This document shows, in pieces, positions 46,803 through 54,752 of a DNA stretch of 64,000 nucleotides. The position numbers were made by a program, and so were the translations under genes. Every line of letters starts with the position of its first letter. Positions within the stretch are counted from its first letter, which is position 1. The stretch is from assembly GCA_937942435.1 (NCBI GenBank), contig CALDEM010000056.1, forward strand, positions 26,162 through 90,161, written 5' to 3'. The notes beneath the pieces are model-generated. The model searched no databases, had not been told where the DNA came from, and saw nothing but the letters and a program-made list of their open reading frames with translations. This DNA is from an uncultured Saprospiraceae bacterium. GTDB taxonomy: Bacteria > Bacteroidota > Bacteroidia > Chitinophagales > Saprospiraceae.

Positions 46803-47180
46803 ATGAAATTAGACTACATAAACCACTATAATGCCTACGGAGAAAATATTCTGAGACTTTATAATTTTGATATGAGTCAGGCAATTATGTTTAGAGATCT
46901 CATCCGAGATAAAATAGTGGATAGAAAGCAGAGGTTGGATCTATCAAAAGTTGATTTTGTTGAAGAGAGTGAGTATAATTTGATTCTGGGATTGTTTAAA
47001 ACAGATGAAGGTATACTCAGCGATGACAATAAGAACTTTGTTTGTGCACTAACTCTAGATGGGTTTGTCAATATGCTAAAACTGTTGGAGCCCTTTTGCA
47101 ATAAAGAAACTAAGGGTCATCAGTATTTGTATGAAATAGATAATCCAACTGACTTTTTGTTTTCTCCTGCGGGGACTTAA
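46803..47180 (+). CDS. Hypothetical protein
   Basis: A 125-residue soluble acidic protein, no signal peptide or TM segment. It opens MKLDYINHYNAYGENILRLYNFD, followed by a helix (AIMFRDLIRDKIVDRKQRLDLS) and an aromatic-rich C-terminus. Composition and codon use look like a real gene, but I do not recognise a family. It follows the decayed gene at 46398-46703 and is convergent with the repeat-rich secreted protein. Confidence 0.6.
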   Translation: MKLDYINHYNAYGENILRLYNFDMSQAIMFRDLIRDKIVDRKQRLDLSKVDFVEESEYNLILGLFKTDEGILSDDNKNFVCALTLDGFVNMLKLLEPFCNKETKGHQYLYEIDNPTDFLFSPAGT

Positions 47181-47305
47181 TGATATAGACTCTGCCATTA
47201 TCTTATTTATTCGACGACAGAACTGTAATCATAAAGCATCTTGTGCTTTATCAATAGTAGAAAATGGTATTAGCCCTTATAGCTGAGCTCTAAGACTTCC
47301 AGCTC

Positions 47306-49054
47306 CTAATCAGGAGTGCCCAAGACAAATTCGCCTTGAACTTCCAAGACCGACCCTATTGAATCTACATATATTGGTATATCTGATTCTATAAATGAGA
47401 ATGCCGATGAAGTGTTTTTAAATATGCCATTATAATCAAGCGTTAAACCTTCATCTCTACCATTATGCACGTTGAGGTGCTTACTATTTTCAAATTCTCC
47501 TGCTATCATTATTGATCTTCTTGTATTTAGAATGGAGATAGAGTCCCTATTTTCTAAAAAAGAATTCTCTGTCAGATTACCAACTACAACTATACCGATA
47601 CTAGTACAGTTATCGATAACGATGATATTCTTGTTAATTAAAGTATCACCAAGATTTATTCCTCTTCCCGCCAGTCGAATGTTAAGGATACCTGTTTCAC
47701 CGTTTACGAGAACTGATCTGCCACCTGTAGAACTACCATTCATTTGTATGCCAATACTTCCACCTAACGTTGTAATTTGTCCGTGGTTCGTGAAGTATGA
47801 AGGACCAACACTGGAAGATGAAGCAATACATGATTCGGAGCTACCAGGCCATTCTATATGTATCTGACCATCATTTGTAAAAGATGCATTTGTGAATATG
47901 GCTATATCCGGATCGCCAATCGAGCTTATGGTTATTTCGCCTGTAAGGTGATTGTTAAATATGGCTTCATTGTAGATAAATATACCAGCTGCCTGAGCAC
48001 TGCATTCTATCAAGCCATAGTTATTGAATGTTGCTGTTGCCGTCTCAGAAGAAGCCATAAAGCCTCTACTCATATGTATGCCTTCATCCGTTCTATCTAG
48101 CATTTTTATTAATCCATGATTATTAAAGGTGCCATATGTGCTTATCGAAACTGTGATATGATTTGTGCTAGAAGTCTCGAACCACAGCAGCCCGGTGGAT
48201 TCATTTTGGATAACTGACGGACCTGATGAAAGGCCACCAAAGATACCTGTGCTATAGTCGTTAAAGATTAGACTATCCTTATTGATCAAAGTGCCTTGAT
48301 TAATTCTAAAAGCTGCCTCATAACATGAGATCACTTCTATGGTGCCTTCGTTGGTTAGATCTCCATACGTATCGATACCCACGACTCTTTCAGATGAAGT
48401 AACGTCTCCGATAATTGTTATACGTCCCAAAGAGCAATTCTTTAGACCGCCAGTGCTATGATCTATTCCGAAACTTTGCACATTTTCTATTAATAAGGTT
48501 CCGCCATTTGTAATCAATCCATCACTGTGCATGCCAACGTAGACATTCTTAATGCTCACATCTCCGCTGTTATTAAAAGTGCCCGATTCGATTTTTACAC
48601 CAGTGATCCCGTCTGAGTCTATTCTTAATATTCCAGTTGTTCTCACATCAACACTGGAGTTGCCCAATGTTCTTATGCCCGTTGATTGGAAGTCATCAAT
48701 GCGTAAAAGACCATCTATGTTAATTGCCGAAGACCCTGCTAAGTTTAGAGCAGTTGTTGTCGCTCCTTTTAACCTTAAACCAGATTGTAAGTCTATAGTA
48801 AGTGAGGCATCTTCCAAGCTTACACTTTGGACGATGTATTGGTCTGAAACAGAAACGCTCGCATTGCTGATCACAGCGTTGTCTGAGGAAGTCGGTACAG
48901 TATTAGTTGACCAATTAGCAGCATCGCCCCATGACACGCCGTCACCGCTGCCAACCCAAGTTTGTGCTAATAGAGGAACATGGCTGCAGATCGTAATAAT
49001 TACGAAGATCAAAACAGAGGCTGCTATTGAGTGTAATCTATGTGCAGATTTCAT
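47306..49054 (-). CDS. Secreted protein with parallel beta-helix-like Asn/Gly repeats
   Basis: A 582-residue protein with a signal peptide (residues about 1-31, ending PLLAQ) and an opening TWVGSGDGVSWGDAANWST that is common in Bacteroidota surface proteins. The body is built of short units rich in Asn, Gly, Ile and Thr (NNHGLIKM, NNYGLIECS, NDGQIHIE, NHGQITTL), as in right-handed beta-helix adhesins. It ends at VLGTPD with no visible T9SS sorting domain. Reading past the TAG adds only 11 codons before another stop. So secretion would depend on another signal, or the original C-terminus has been lost. Function unknown. Confidence 0.75.
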   Translation of the reverse strand: MKSAHRLHSIAASVLIFVIITICSHVPLLAQTWVGSGDGVSWGDAANWSTNTVPTSSDNAVISNASVSVSDQYIVQSVSLEDASLTIDLQSGLRLKGATTTALNLAGSSAINIDGLLRIDDFQSTGIRTLGNSSVDVRTTGILRIDSDGITGVKIESGTFNNSGDVSIKNVYVGMHSDGLITNGGTLLIENVQSFGIDHSTGGLKNCSLGRITIIGDVTSSERVVGIDTYGDLTNEGTIEVISCYEAAFRINQGTLINKDSLIFNDYSTGIFGGLSSGPSVIQNESTGLLWFETSSTNHITVSISTYGTFNNHGLIKMLDRTDEGIHMSRGFMASSETATATFNNYGLIECSAQAAGIFIYNEAIFNNHLTGEITISSIGDPDIAIFTNASFTNDGQIHIEWPGSSESCIASSSSVGPSYFTNHGQITTLGGSIGIQMNGSSTGGRSVLVNGETGILNIRLAGRGINLGDTLINKNIIVIDNCTSIGIVVVGNLTENSFLENRDSISILNTRRSIMIAGEFENSKHLNVHNGRDEGLTLDYNGIFKNTSSAFSFIESDIPIYVDSIGSVLEVQGEFVLGTPD

Positions 49055-49624
49055 GAGCTATTTATGGTTGACTTGTCGCACTAATCTCATCCAAACCCTT
49101 AACTATGACAAGAATATGCGGATCATAATTTAAAAAGCGCTTGAAAATCCCTAATTACATGATGCGGTAAACCCTCAATTCTGGCTTAAAGAAGTACTTA
49201 CCTTAAGAAAGATTGCTTTTATTTTTGAATTCCTCTTTCGGAAGTGCTTCGGAAAGCTATAATCATCTTGAGCGCTCAGAAAGGATCAAGGATATAAGGA
49301 TTAGTGCAGATAGAGACAAGGAAAGGACCTCGTGAATAGAGAGGTCTAAAGGTTTAGCACAAAGAGTGATAAACACTAAAGTTGCCAAATAGTCAGTTCT
49401 CTGTTCGCCATCTATTAAGGAACAAATATATATTGTGAAGAAAGTCAACCAACTTCTGGAATGGCTTCATCAAATGAAATCAGAAATAGAAAATAGAAAT
49501 TCCTCTTCAAAAGACTTTTTACGATCATTAATAAGAAAAGTGATGGAGAAAGCACAATCACTGACATGAGATTAAAACACATCCATATCAGTCGAACTAG
49601 TGGAGTCAGTATGAATCGATAAAT
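49055..49624. other. Long intergenic region, no supported gene
   Basis: 570 bases between divergent genes. Two 61-codon minus-strand frames (49263-49448 and 49445-49630) encode hydrophobic peptides. Their hydrophobicity follows from A-rich plus-strand sequence and neither has a family match I recognise. No RNA gene or repeat was seen. Confidence 0.5.
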
Positions 49625-50134
49625 ATGCACCCTCCCATATTATATACAAACCAATACACACTTAAGTCCTACAATCTAAATGACCAATCTAGATTTGTAG
49701 AAATGAGTTTAGATAAAGACTCAGTTCAATTTATGGATGGAACTGGAAGCGAAGTAGAAGAGCGGAGCTTGTTCAATAAGATATTTCAGGTATATGAGAG
49801 AAAAGATGAAAAATGGTTTTGGATATGGGGGATTTTTGATGAAGATGAGTTGTGTGGTCATGTAGAGTTGAAAGAAACAGAGCATACGCTCGATGGTGAA
49901 CTCGAGATAGTGTACATGATCCATCCTGATAAAAGAAGACAAGGAATCATGACGGACGTTTTGTCTTCGATTAAACAGCAACAACAAAGTTGGGGCAAGC
50001 GGATTATTGCGAGTGTTAGTCCTGATAATGTAGCATCTATATCTTTATTGAAAAAATGGGGTGTTGACAAAAAAGTAATATTAACAGATACTGAAACCGG
50101 AGAGGACTACTTGAAGTTAGTGTTGAGCAAATGA
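49625..50134 (+). CDS. GNAT family N-acetyltransferase
   Basis: A 169-residue acetyltransferase of the GNAT superfamily, RimJ/RimL-like subgroup. Typical parts are the N-terminal YTLKSYNLNDQSRFVEMS, WIWGIFDEDELCGHVEL (beta 3-4), the acetyl-CoA site region VYMIHPDKRRQGIMTDVLSSI near residues 97-117, and the closing VSPDNVASISLLKKWGV. The acceptor is unknown. It lies directly before the duplicated HigBA region. Confidence 0.88.
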   Translation: MHPPILYTNQYTLKSYNLNDQSRFVEMSLDKDSVQFMDGTGSEVEERSLFNKIFQVYERKDEKWFWIWGIFDEDELCGHVELKETEHTLDGELEIVYMIHPDKRRQGIMTDVLSSIKQQQQSWGKRIIASVSPDNVASISLLKKWGVDKKVILTDTETGEDYLKLVLSK

Positions 50135-50191
50135 TAGTGAATAGTGCATATAATGACAGTGTAACTAACGTCTAAATATAAACTAATATGT

Positions 50192-50291
50192 GTTTATCTT
50201 TGCAAGACGAACACGACCGATTTTTATAAAATAGTAGGGACTCATGTTGAATATGATAAAATAGATGTTTGCACAGTTAATATGTTCAACT
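50192..50291 (+). pseudogene. Remnant of the higB 3' end (copy A)
   Basis: About 100 bases that align with the last 100 bases of the intact higB (51809-51912), strongly from 50234 onward. The reading frame is broken by TAG codons. It is the stub left by duplication of the toxin-antitoxin locus. Confidence 0.8.
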
Positions 50292-50530
50292 AATAATATG
50301 AAATTCAAAAGAGTACGCAGTCTGGAGCAATACAATGAGTATTGCAATCTTTATGAGGACCTTATAATGAAGAGTAAAACTAAGGACTCAGAAGAGATAG
50401 ATCTTTTAGAACTATTAATCGAAGATTACGACAATCGAGTCATAGAAGCTATCGGAATCAAAGAAGCTATGACGCCAGTAGAACTTCTTCAATACCTGCT
50501 TGAAAAGAATAACTTAGCGAAGGCGGACTT
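50234..50530 (+). repeat. Direct repeat A1 (with 51853-52149)
   Basis: 297 bases covering the higB end and the higA N-terminal half, repeated at 51853-52149 with only about eight differences over the first 290 bases. The last bases diverge sharply at the HTH. Confidence 0.9.
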
Positions 50531-50615
50531 CACCCTTGAACTTCATATGTCTGATTTTATCCGACTGCCTCAACTTTTCCTTAGATGCCATGAGCAAATT
50601 AGATTTTTTAATTGA
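50298..50615 (+). pseudogene. Truncated HigA-like antitoxin (copy A, HTH lost)
   Basis: The first about 75 codons are nearly identical to the intact higA at 51917 (offset 1619 bases, about 97% by eye). It starts at the same ATG (50298) and includes EQYNEYCNLYEDLIMKSKTK and the helix DYDNRVIEAIGIKEAMTPVEL. From about 50524 the sequence departs and the helix-turn-helix is replaced by unrelated residues up to a stop at 50615. The dimerisation-type N-terminus remains but the DNA-binding part is gone, so a functional antitoxin is unlikely. The expected C-terminus reappears 680 bases later at 51298. Confidence 0.85.
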
Positions 50616-50633
50616 TTATATAAATTGATTGCT

Positions 50634-51296
50634 TTGAAAATAAAGCGAATATTCATATTAGGCCATATGCGCAGCAGATCAACGTTACTGTGTCATCTTC
50701 TTATGAATGATAAAAATATTTTCGGTTTAGGCGAAAGCAATAAAGTGTATAGGACAAAGCTGGATTTGGTAAAAATGAGAATAAAAACCAGACTTAATCA
50801 TAACGGTATACTACCGTTCAATTTTATTTTCTTAGACCAAATCAATCACAATAATAAAACGCCTAATCTTGACCTGATAAAATCAAATGCCAAGATTTTA
50901 ATTTTAGTAAGAGAGCCTAATGAAACGTTTGAAAGCATAAGAGTACTTACAAAGACTTTCTATGAAGAATGGAGTCACGAGCGAATTGAAGAATACTATA
51001 TGAACAGACTTAATTATCTCTCGCAAGTAAAGTCGAGCTTGTCTGCTTCCCATTCCTTAACTATTGATTCTGAACATATCATTAGTCACTCACAAAAATG
51101 TCTTAATGAAATCAGTGATTTTCTAAACCTCCAAACTCCATTGACTTCAGACTATGGTATACAAAAATTTACTGGCAGACATGGTGACCCTTCACCTAAT
51201 ATAAGTACAGGCAAGATATTGCAAATGAAAAGCGGAGTTTATGAGAATGAGATTAGAAAAGAATGCTTTAGACTCTATGAAGATATAGTCAATTAG
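50634..51296 (+). CDS. Sulfotransferase-like protein, inserted into the broken antitoxin copy
   Basis: A 220-residue protein with a 5'-phosphosulfate-binding motif GHMRSRSTLL near the N-terminus and a LVREPNETFESI segment near 95 that fits the 3'-phosphate-binding region of PAPS sulfotransferases. No usable ATG exists before the first motif. I chose TTG 50634, giving MKIKRIFILGHMRSRS as in family members, although TTG 50625 is also in frame. The stop codon lies two bases before the resumption of the higA/xdhC duplicate. The gene therefore sits precisely where the antitoxin HTH was. Substrate unknown. It could sulfate an envelope glycan (inference). Confidence 0.78.
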   Translation: MKIKRIFILGHMRSRSTLLCHLLMNDKNIFGLGESNKVYRTKLDLVKMRIKTRLNHNGILPFNFIFLDQINHNNKTPNLDLIKSNAKILILVREPNETFESIRVLTKTFYEEWSHERIEEYYMNRLNYLSQVKSSLSASHSLTIDSEHIISHSQKCLNEISDFLNLQTPLTSDYGIQKFTGRHGDPSPNISTGKILQMKSGVYENEIRKECFRLYEDIVN

Positions 51297-51297
51297 A

Positions 51298-51352
51298 GCC
51301 TATCACGTTTAGTCGAGAGTATGAGTTAAAAGGTGAAAGAAGTGCTGCTTAA
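51298..51352 (+). pseudogene. Remnant of the higA 3' end (copy A)
   Basis: 55 bases matching the last 55 bases of the intact higA (52258-52312) with four changes, including the FSREYELKGERSAA-type C-terminus and the TAA stop. Separated from its N-terminal half by the sulfotransferase gene. Confidence 0.85.
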
Positions 51353-51365
51353 TATCACTTCCCAC

Positions 51366-51478
51366 TCAATCCCTCTCATGTATAGGTCCCAATCTCTTCC
51401 TTAACGAAGACCCTTCCCTTCGCCTTAGCGTAGTGATGATCTCAGAAGCAATAGATAAGGAGATCTCTTCTGGGCTTT
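51366..51478 (-). pseudogene. Remnant of the xdhC 3' end (copy A)
   Basis: 113 bases on the minus strand matching the 3' end of xdhC (52326-52438) with few differences, covering the last about 37 codons. Upstream of 51478 the sequence differs and no start exists. Confidence 0.88.
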
Positions 51479-51576
51479 ATCTTCCTCTGAGTCAGTCATA
51501 GTGCAGTTGCTCATTAGTTCAACCCATCTGTTCACAAATTGTTGACATATGGATAAATAAGTAGTATAATTGTGTT

Positions 51577-51912
51577 GTGAAAATCAGATTGATTAAATGG
51601 TCTAATGTGTTATTGAGTTGTGAGAGGGACAAAATAATGTTGAAGTCATTTGAAGATTTCAGACGTCGTTTGAAGTTTGCTCAAGCGAGTAGAAATCCTC
51701 AGGATTTGGTAAAATCATTTCCAAACAGTGATTTGATCACATGTAATAAGTCAAGCCAAAGTAGAATTGTATTTAATATTGGGAACAATAAGTATAGATT
51801 GATATGCGGTTATTTATTCAAAGCGAACACAACCGTATTGTTTATAAAATTTGTAGGAACTCATGTTGAATATGATAAAATAGATGTTTGCACAGTTAAT
51901 ATGTTCAACTAA
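51577..51912 (+). CDS. higB: HigB-like type II toxin (mRNA interferase)
   Basis: A 111-residue toxin of the HigB_toxin (RelE-superfamily) type starting at GTG. Characteristic parts are KSFEDFRRRLKFAQAS, RIVFNIGNNKYRLICGYLF near residues 66-84 and FIKFVGTHVEYDKID near 88-102. This family cleaves mRNA, usually on the ribosome. The gene is followed after four bases by its antitoxin, the reverse toxin-antitoxin order typical of higBA. The N-terminal about 20 residues (MKIRLIKWSNVLL...) are unlike other members I remember, so the true start could be an internal ATG at 51637. The duplicated stub at 50192 contains only its last third. Confidence 0.88.
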   Translation: MKIRLIKWSNVLLSCERDKIMLKSFEDFRRRLKFAQASRNPQDLVKSFPNSDLITCNKSSQSRIVFNIGNNKYRLICGYLFKANTTVLFIKFVGTHVEYDKIDVCTVNMFN

Positions 51913-51916
51913 TAAT

Positions 51917-52312
51917 ATGAAATTCAAAAGAGTACGCAGTCTGGAGCAATACAATGAGTATTGCAATCTTTATGAGGACCTTATAATGAAAAGTAAAACT
52001 AAGGACTCAGAAGAGATAGATCTTTTAGAACTATTAATCGAAGATTACGACAATCGAGTCATAGAAGCTATCGGAATCAAAGAAGATATGACGCCAGTAG
52101 AACTTCTTCGATACCTGCTTGAAGAGAATAACTTAACAAAGGCGGAACTCGCCCGCGAGCTCGGTGTGTCCAGGCAGCTCATAACAGAAATACTAAACTA
52201 TAAACGAAACATAAGTAAAAAGATGATTACTAAACTAAGTGATCGTTTTAAAATGCAGCCTATTGCGTTTAGTCGAGAGTATGAGTTAAAAGGTGAAAGG
52301 AGTGCCGCTTAA
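51917..52312 (+). CDS. higA: HigA-like antitoxin, XRE helix-turn-helix
   Basis: A 131-residue antitoxin. I start it at the ATG at 51917, four bases after the toxin stop; the in-frame upstream codons overlap higB. Residues about 1-55 are helical (EQYNEYCNLYEDLI, IDLLELLIEDYDNRVIEA). The XRE HTH lies at about 70-110 (LRYLLEENNLTKAELARELGVSRQLITEILN, KRNISKKMI). It binds HigB and should autorepress the operon. The HTH segment at 52141-52182 is strikingly GC-rich (about two thirds G+C by eye) compared with the AT-rich rest of the gene. This suggests a mosaic exchange of the DNA-binding part. Convergent with xdhC. Confidence 0.9.
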   Translation: MKFKRVRSLEQYNEYCNLYEDLIMKSKTKDSEEIDLLELLIEDYDNRVIEAIGIKEDMTPVELLRYLLEENNLTKAELARELGVSRQLITEILNYKRNISKKMITKLSDRFKMQPIAFSREYELKGERSAA

Positions 52313-52325
52313 AATCACTTTCCAC

Positions 52326-53441
52326 TCAATCCCTCTCATGTATAGGTCCCAACCTCTTCCTTAACGAAGTCCCTTCCCTACGCCTTAGCGTAGTGATGAT
52401 CTCAGAAGCAATAGATAAGGAGATCTCTTCTGGGCTTTCTGCTCCTATGTCAAGACCTACCGGAGCGAATAAGTTGGGCATACTTTCTAAGTCTATGTTC
52501 TTGCCTTCGTCTGCCAGTTCGTTTTGCATCTTGATCATGCGCTTCTTAGGTCCTAGGAGGCCTATATAGGGCACGTCGTGATCGATGAAGTGTTGCAAGA
52601 GATTATAATCAGTTTTATAATCGTGAGACATGAGGACAACGGCTGTGTGGTCGTCGATGGTGATCTTGTGGGCATCGGAGTATTCGCAAGTAGAGGTGGT
52701 CATGTTGAATAGCTCTTTGCTGAGCTTGCGAAGTTTACCTGAGACATGTATCTCCCAGCCCATTTCATGGACGATACTGACAAATGCATTGACATCGTAG
52801 TTATCGCCGATGCAGATGACTTTTATTTTAGGTCGGATGAGTTCGACTAATATTTCAAATTGTTCTCCTGACTGATTAGAAAGATTAAAGACGCGTGACT
52901 TCCTTTTCCGTTTGGCTTCGCTGATGGAGTTGTCGATATCTTCTTGCGTGATGCCAGTGGTCTGGATCAGATCATTGAGCTTGCTATAAGGGTAAAATTT
53001 CCCGATAAGGGAGTCAGCTCGTTCCCTATCATTGTTCAATATCTGAAGCAGCGCCTCAGTCTCTCGTGTATCAGTGACAGTCTTTAAGAACTCAATCGGG
53101 TTGGTAGTATCTGCAGGGTCTATCGGGGTAAACATGACCTCTATGCGACCATTGCAACCGAGGCCAACGCCGATCTGGTGGCTATCGTCATCCATGGTGT
53201 CATAGACGACGATGGAGCTTTGATTTTTGTTGATGGCGATCTGCGCTCTCTTGAGTGCGTCACCTTCGAGGCAACCGCCGCTGATGCCACCCGTCCAATC
53301 ACCCTTGCTGGATACATACATGCGAGCGCCGATCCGACGATATGCCGACTCTTCTACCTTTACAACAGTGCCAAGAGCAGCTCGCTCTTCATCCCATTTG
53401 GTGGCATTGTATGCTTTGATGATCTTCTCGATTTCCTTCAT
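52326..53441 (-). CDS. xdhC: XdhC/CoxI family protein
   Basis: A 371-residue protein of the XdhC/CoxI family, which handles molybdenum cofactor for insertion and sulfuration of xanthine-dehydrogenase-type enzymes. The N-terminal domain shows ALGTVVKVEESAYRRIGARM, GGISGGCLEGDAL near residue 52 and IGVGLGCNGRIEV near 90. The C-terminal Rossmann domain shows KVICIGDNYDVNAF near 208, VLMSHDYKTDYNLL near 273, and PYIGLLGPKKRM near 293. Divergent from moeA, which supports a molybdenum role. No dehydrogenase subunits are in the window. Its 3' end has been duplicated at 51366-51478. Confidence 0.93.
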   Translation of the reverse strand: MKEIEKIIKAYNATKWDEERAALGTVVKVEESAYRRIGARMYVSSKGDWTGGISGGCLEGDALKRAQIAINKNQSSIVVYDTMDDDSHQIGVGLGCNGRIEVMFTPIDPADTTNPIEFLKTVTDTRETEALLQILNNDRERADSLIGKFYPYSKLNDLIQTTGITQEDIDNSISEAKRKRKSRVFNLSNQSGEQFEILVELIRPKIKVICIGDNYDVNAFVSIVHEMGWEIHVSGKLRKLSKELFNMTTSTCEYSDAHKITIDDHTAVVLMSHDYKTDYNLLQHFIDHDVPYIGLLGPKKRMIKMQNELADEGKNIDLESMPNLFAPVGLDIGAESPEEISLSIASEIITTLRRREGTSLRKRLGPIHERD

Positions 53442-53550
53442 CTTCCATCAGTTAGATATGGTCTGTCGCCATATTGAGATACAAGATATATTTTCTTTCT
53501 ATCTTCTACTTGATAGAGGATGTTATCATAAAGACAAGTATTTTAGACCT

Positions 53551-54741
53551 ATGATAAGTGTAGACGAGGCGACTAAGATTGTGATGTTAACAGTCAAGGG
53601 ATATGGTTCAGAATCCATCAATCTCAGTGATAGCATCGGTCGAGTATTGATGGAAGATTGGTATTGTGATCGCGATCTGCCACCTTATGACAGGGTGACT
53701 ATGGATGGCATCGCGTTGCAGTATGATGGGTCTAAGGACTTAGCAGATGTGCCTGTAGCTGGTGTTGTAGCAGCTGGAGATCCTAAAGCTCGATTGGATG
53801 ATCCCAGTCGTTGCTTGGAGGTCATGACTGGTGCGATGTTGCCTGATGGTACTGATACTGTCATCCGCTATGAGGACATAGAGATCACTGACGGTCGAGC
53901 TAAGATCAACGAGGCTTACGCCAAATATCAAAATATCCACTGGCAAGGAGAAGACCGCAAGCAAGGTGACCTGCTTGTACCGTCTGGGACGCGGCTGTCT
54001 GCAAGTGAGATCGGTGTTGGTGCTTCGATAGGGAAGAGTGTGATCCAAGTGTCGTGCTTGCCTAAGACGATCGTCATCTCTACGGGCAATGAGCTTGTGG
54101 AGATAGACCAACAACCTAAGGCGCATCAGATCCGAAGAGGCAATGTTTATCGCATACAAGCGACGCTGAGTCATCTGGGTATATCATGTGATACAGCGCA
54201 TATCAAAGATGATCAAGCAGAGACAATTGAAAAATTGCGTGGCTTTCTAAAAGATTATGATCTCATCATCATGAGTGGTGGCGTATCTAAAGGTAAGTTT
54301 GATTATCTACCTGGAGCGCTAGCGACTTGTGGAGTTCAAAAGTTATTTCACAAGGTAGCGCAGCGGCCTGGTAAGCCGTTATGGTTTGGTGTGCATCCTG
54401 ATGGTGCTACGGTTTTCGCATTGCCGGGTAACCCTGTTTCTTCATTTATGTGCTTGATGACATATGGGATGGATTGGTTACGTAGGAGTAGCGGTCTTAC
54501 GCCACATGAAAATCCCACAGCTATCCTCAATGAAGATGTTACTTTCAAACCAGATCTTACTTACTTTCTTGAAGTAAAAGTCTCGATTGGTGCAGATGCC
54601 AAAGTGTATGCCCAGCCAGCCAGAGGCAATGGCTCCGGTGACCTTGCTAATCTATTAAATGGAGATGCATTTATAAGATTGCCCCAAGGAAGAGAGCACT
54701 TTAAGAAAGGAGAGATATTTAGAATTTATAATTATAGATAA
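53551..54741 (+). CDS. moeA: Molybdopterin molybdotransferase MoeA
   Basis: A 396-residue enzyme that inserts molybdate into adenylylated molybdopterin, the last step of molybdenum cofactor synthesis. Diagnostic stretches are DLPPYDRVTMDGIAL near residues 44-58, MTGAMLPDGTDTVIRYED near 93, GVGASIGKSVIQV near 155, the MSGGVSKGKFDYLPGAL loop near 240 and FALPGNPVSSFMC near 288. The ATG at 53551 is at the normal start of the family. An open frame extends upstream to 53227 but runs over the divergent xdhC gene. It shares a short promoter region with xdhC. Confidence 0.95.
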   Translation: MISVDEATKIVMLTVKGYGSESINLSDSIGRVLMEDWYCDRDLPPYDRVTMDGIALQYDGSKDLADVPVAGVVAAGDPKARLDDPSRCLEVMTGAMLPDGTDTVIRYEDIEITDGRAKINEAYAKYQNIHWQGEDRKQGDLLVPSGTRLSASEIGVGASIGKSVIQVSCLPKTIVISTGNELVEIDQQPKAHQIRRGNVYRIQATLSHLGISCDTAHIKDDQAETIEKLRGFLKDYDLIIMSGGVSKGKFDYLPGALATCGVQKLFHKVAQRPGKPLWFGVHPDGATVFALPGNPVSSFMCLMTYGMDWLRRSSGLTPHENPTAILNEDVTFKPDLTYFLEVKVSIGADAKVYAQPARGNGSGDLANLLNGDAFIRLPQGREHFKKGEIFRIYNYR

Positions 54742-54752
54742 GCTGAGTATTT

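Larger units (their letters stand above)
51298..51478 (+). repeat. Direct repeat A2 (with 52258-52438)
   Basis: 181 bases spanning the convergent higA and xdhC 3' ends, repeated at 52258-52438 at an offset of exactly 960 bases with nine differences and no gaps (about 95%). Confidence 0.92.

Noticed and set aside
49263..49630. Two hydrophobic 61-codon minus-strand frames
   Set aside because: They depend on TTG or weak starts, and their hydrophobicity is explained by A-rich plus-strand DNA. No homologous pattern is recognised.
50195..50202. TATCTTTG resembling a -7 promoter box
   Set aside because: It lies in the decayed higB stub next to a broken antitoxin. With nothing functional immediately downstream it is probably coincidental, although it could drive the truncated frame.
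53227..53550. N-terminal extension of moeA
   Set aside because: It lies over the divergent xdhC coding sequence. MoeA proteins begin at the ISVDEA-type segment, which is the ATG at 53551.
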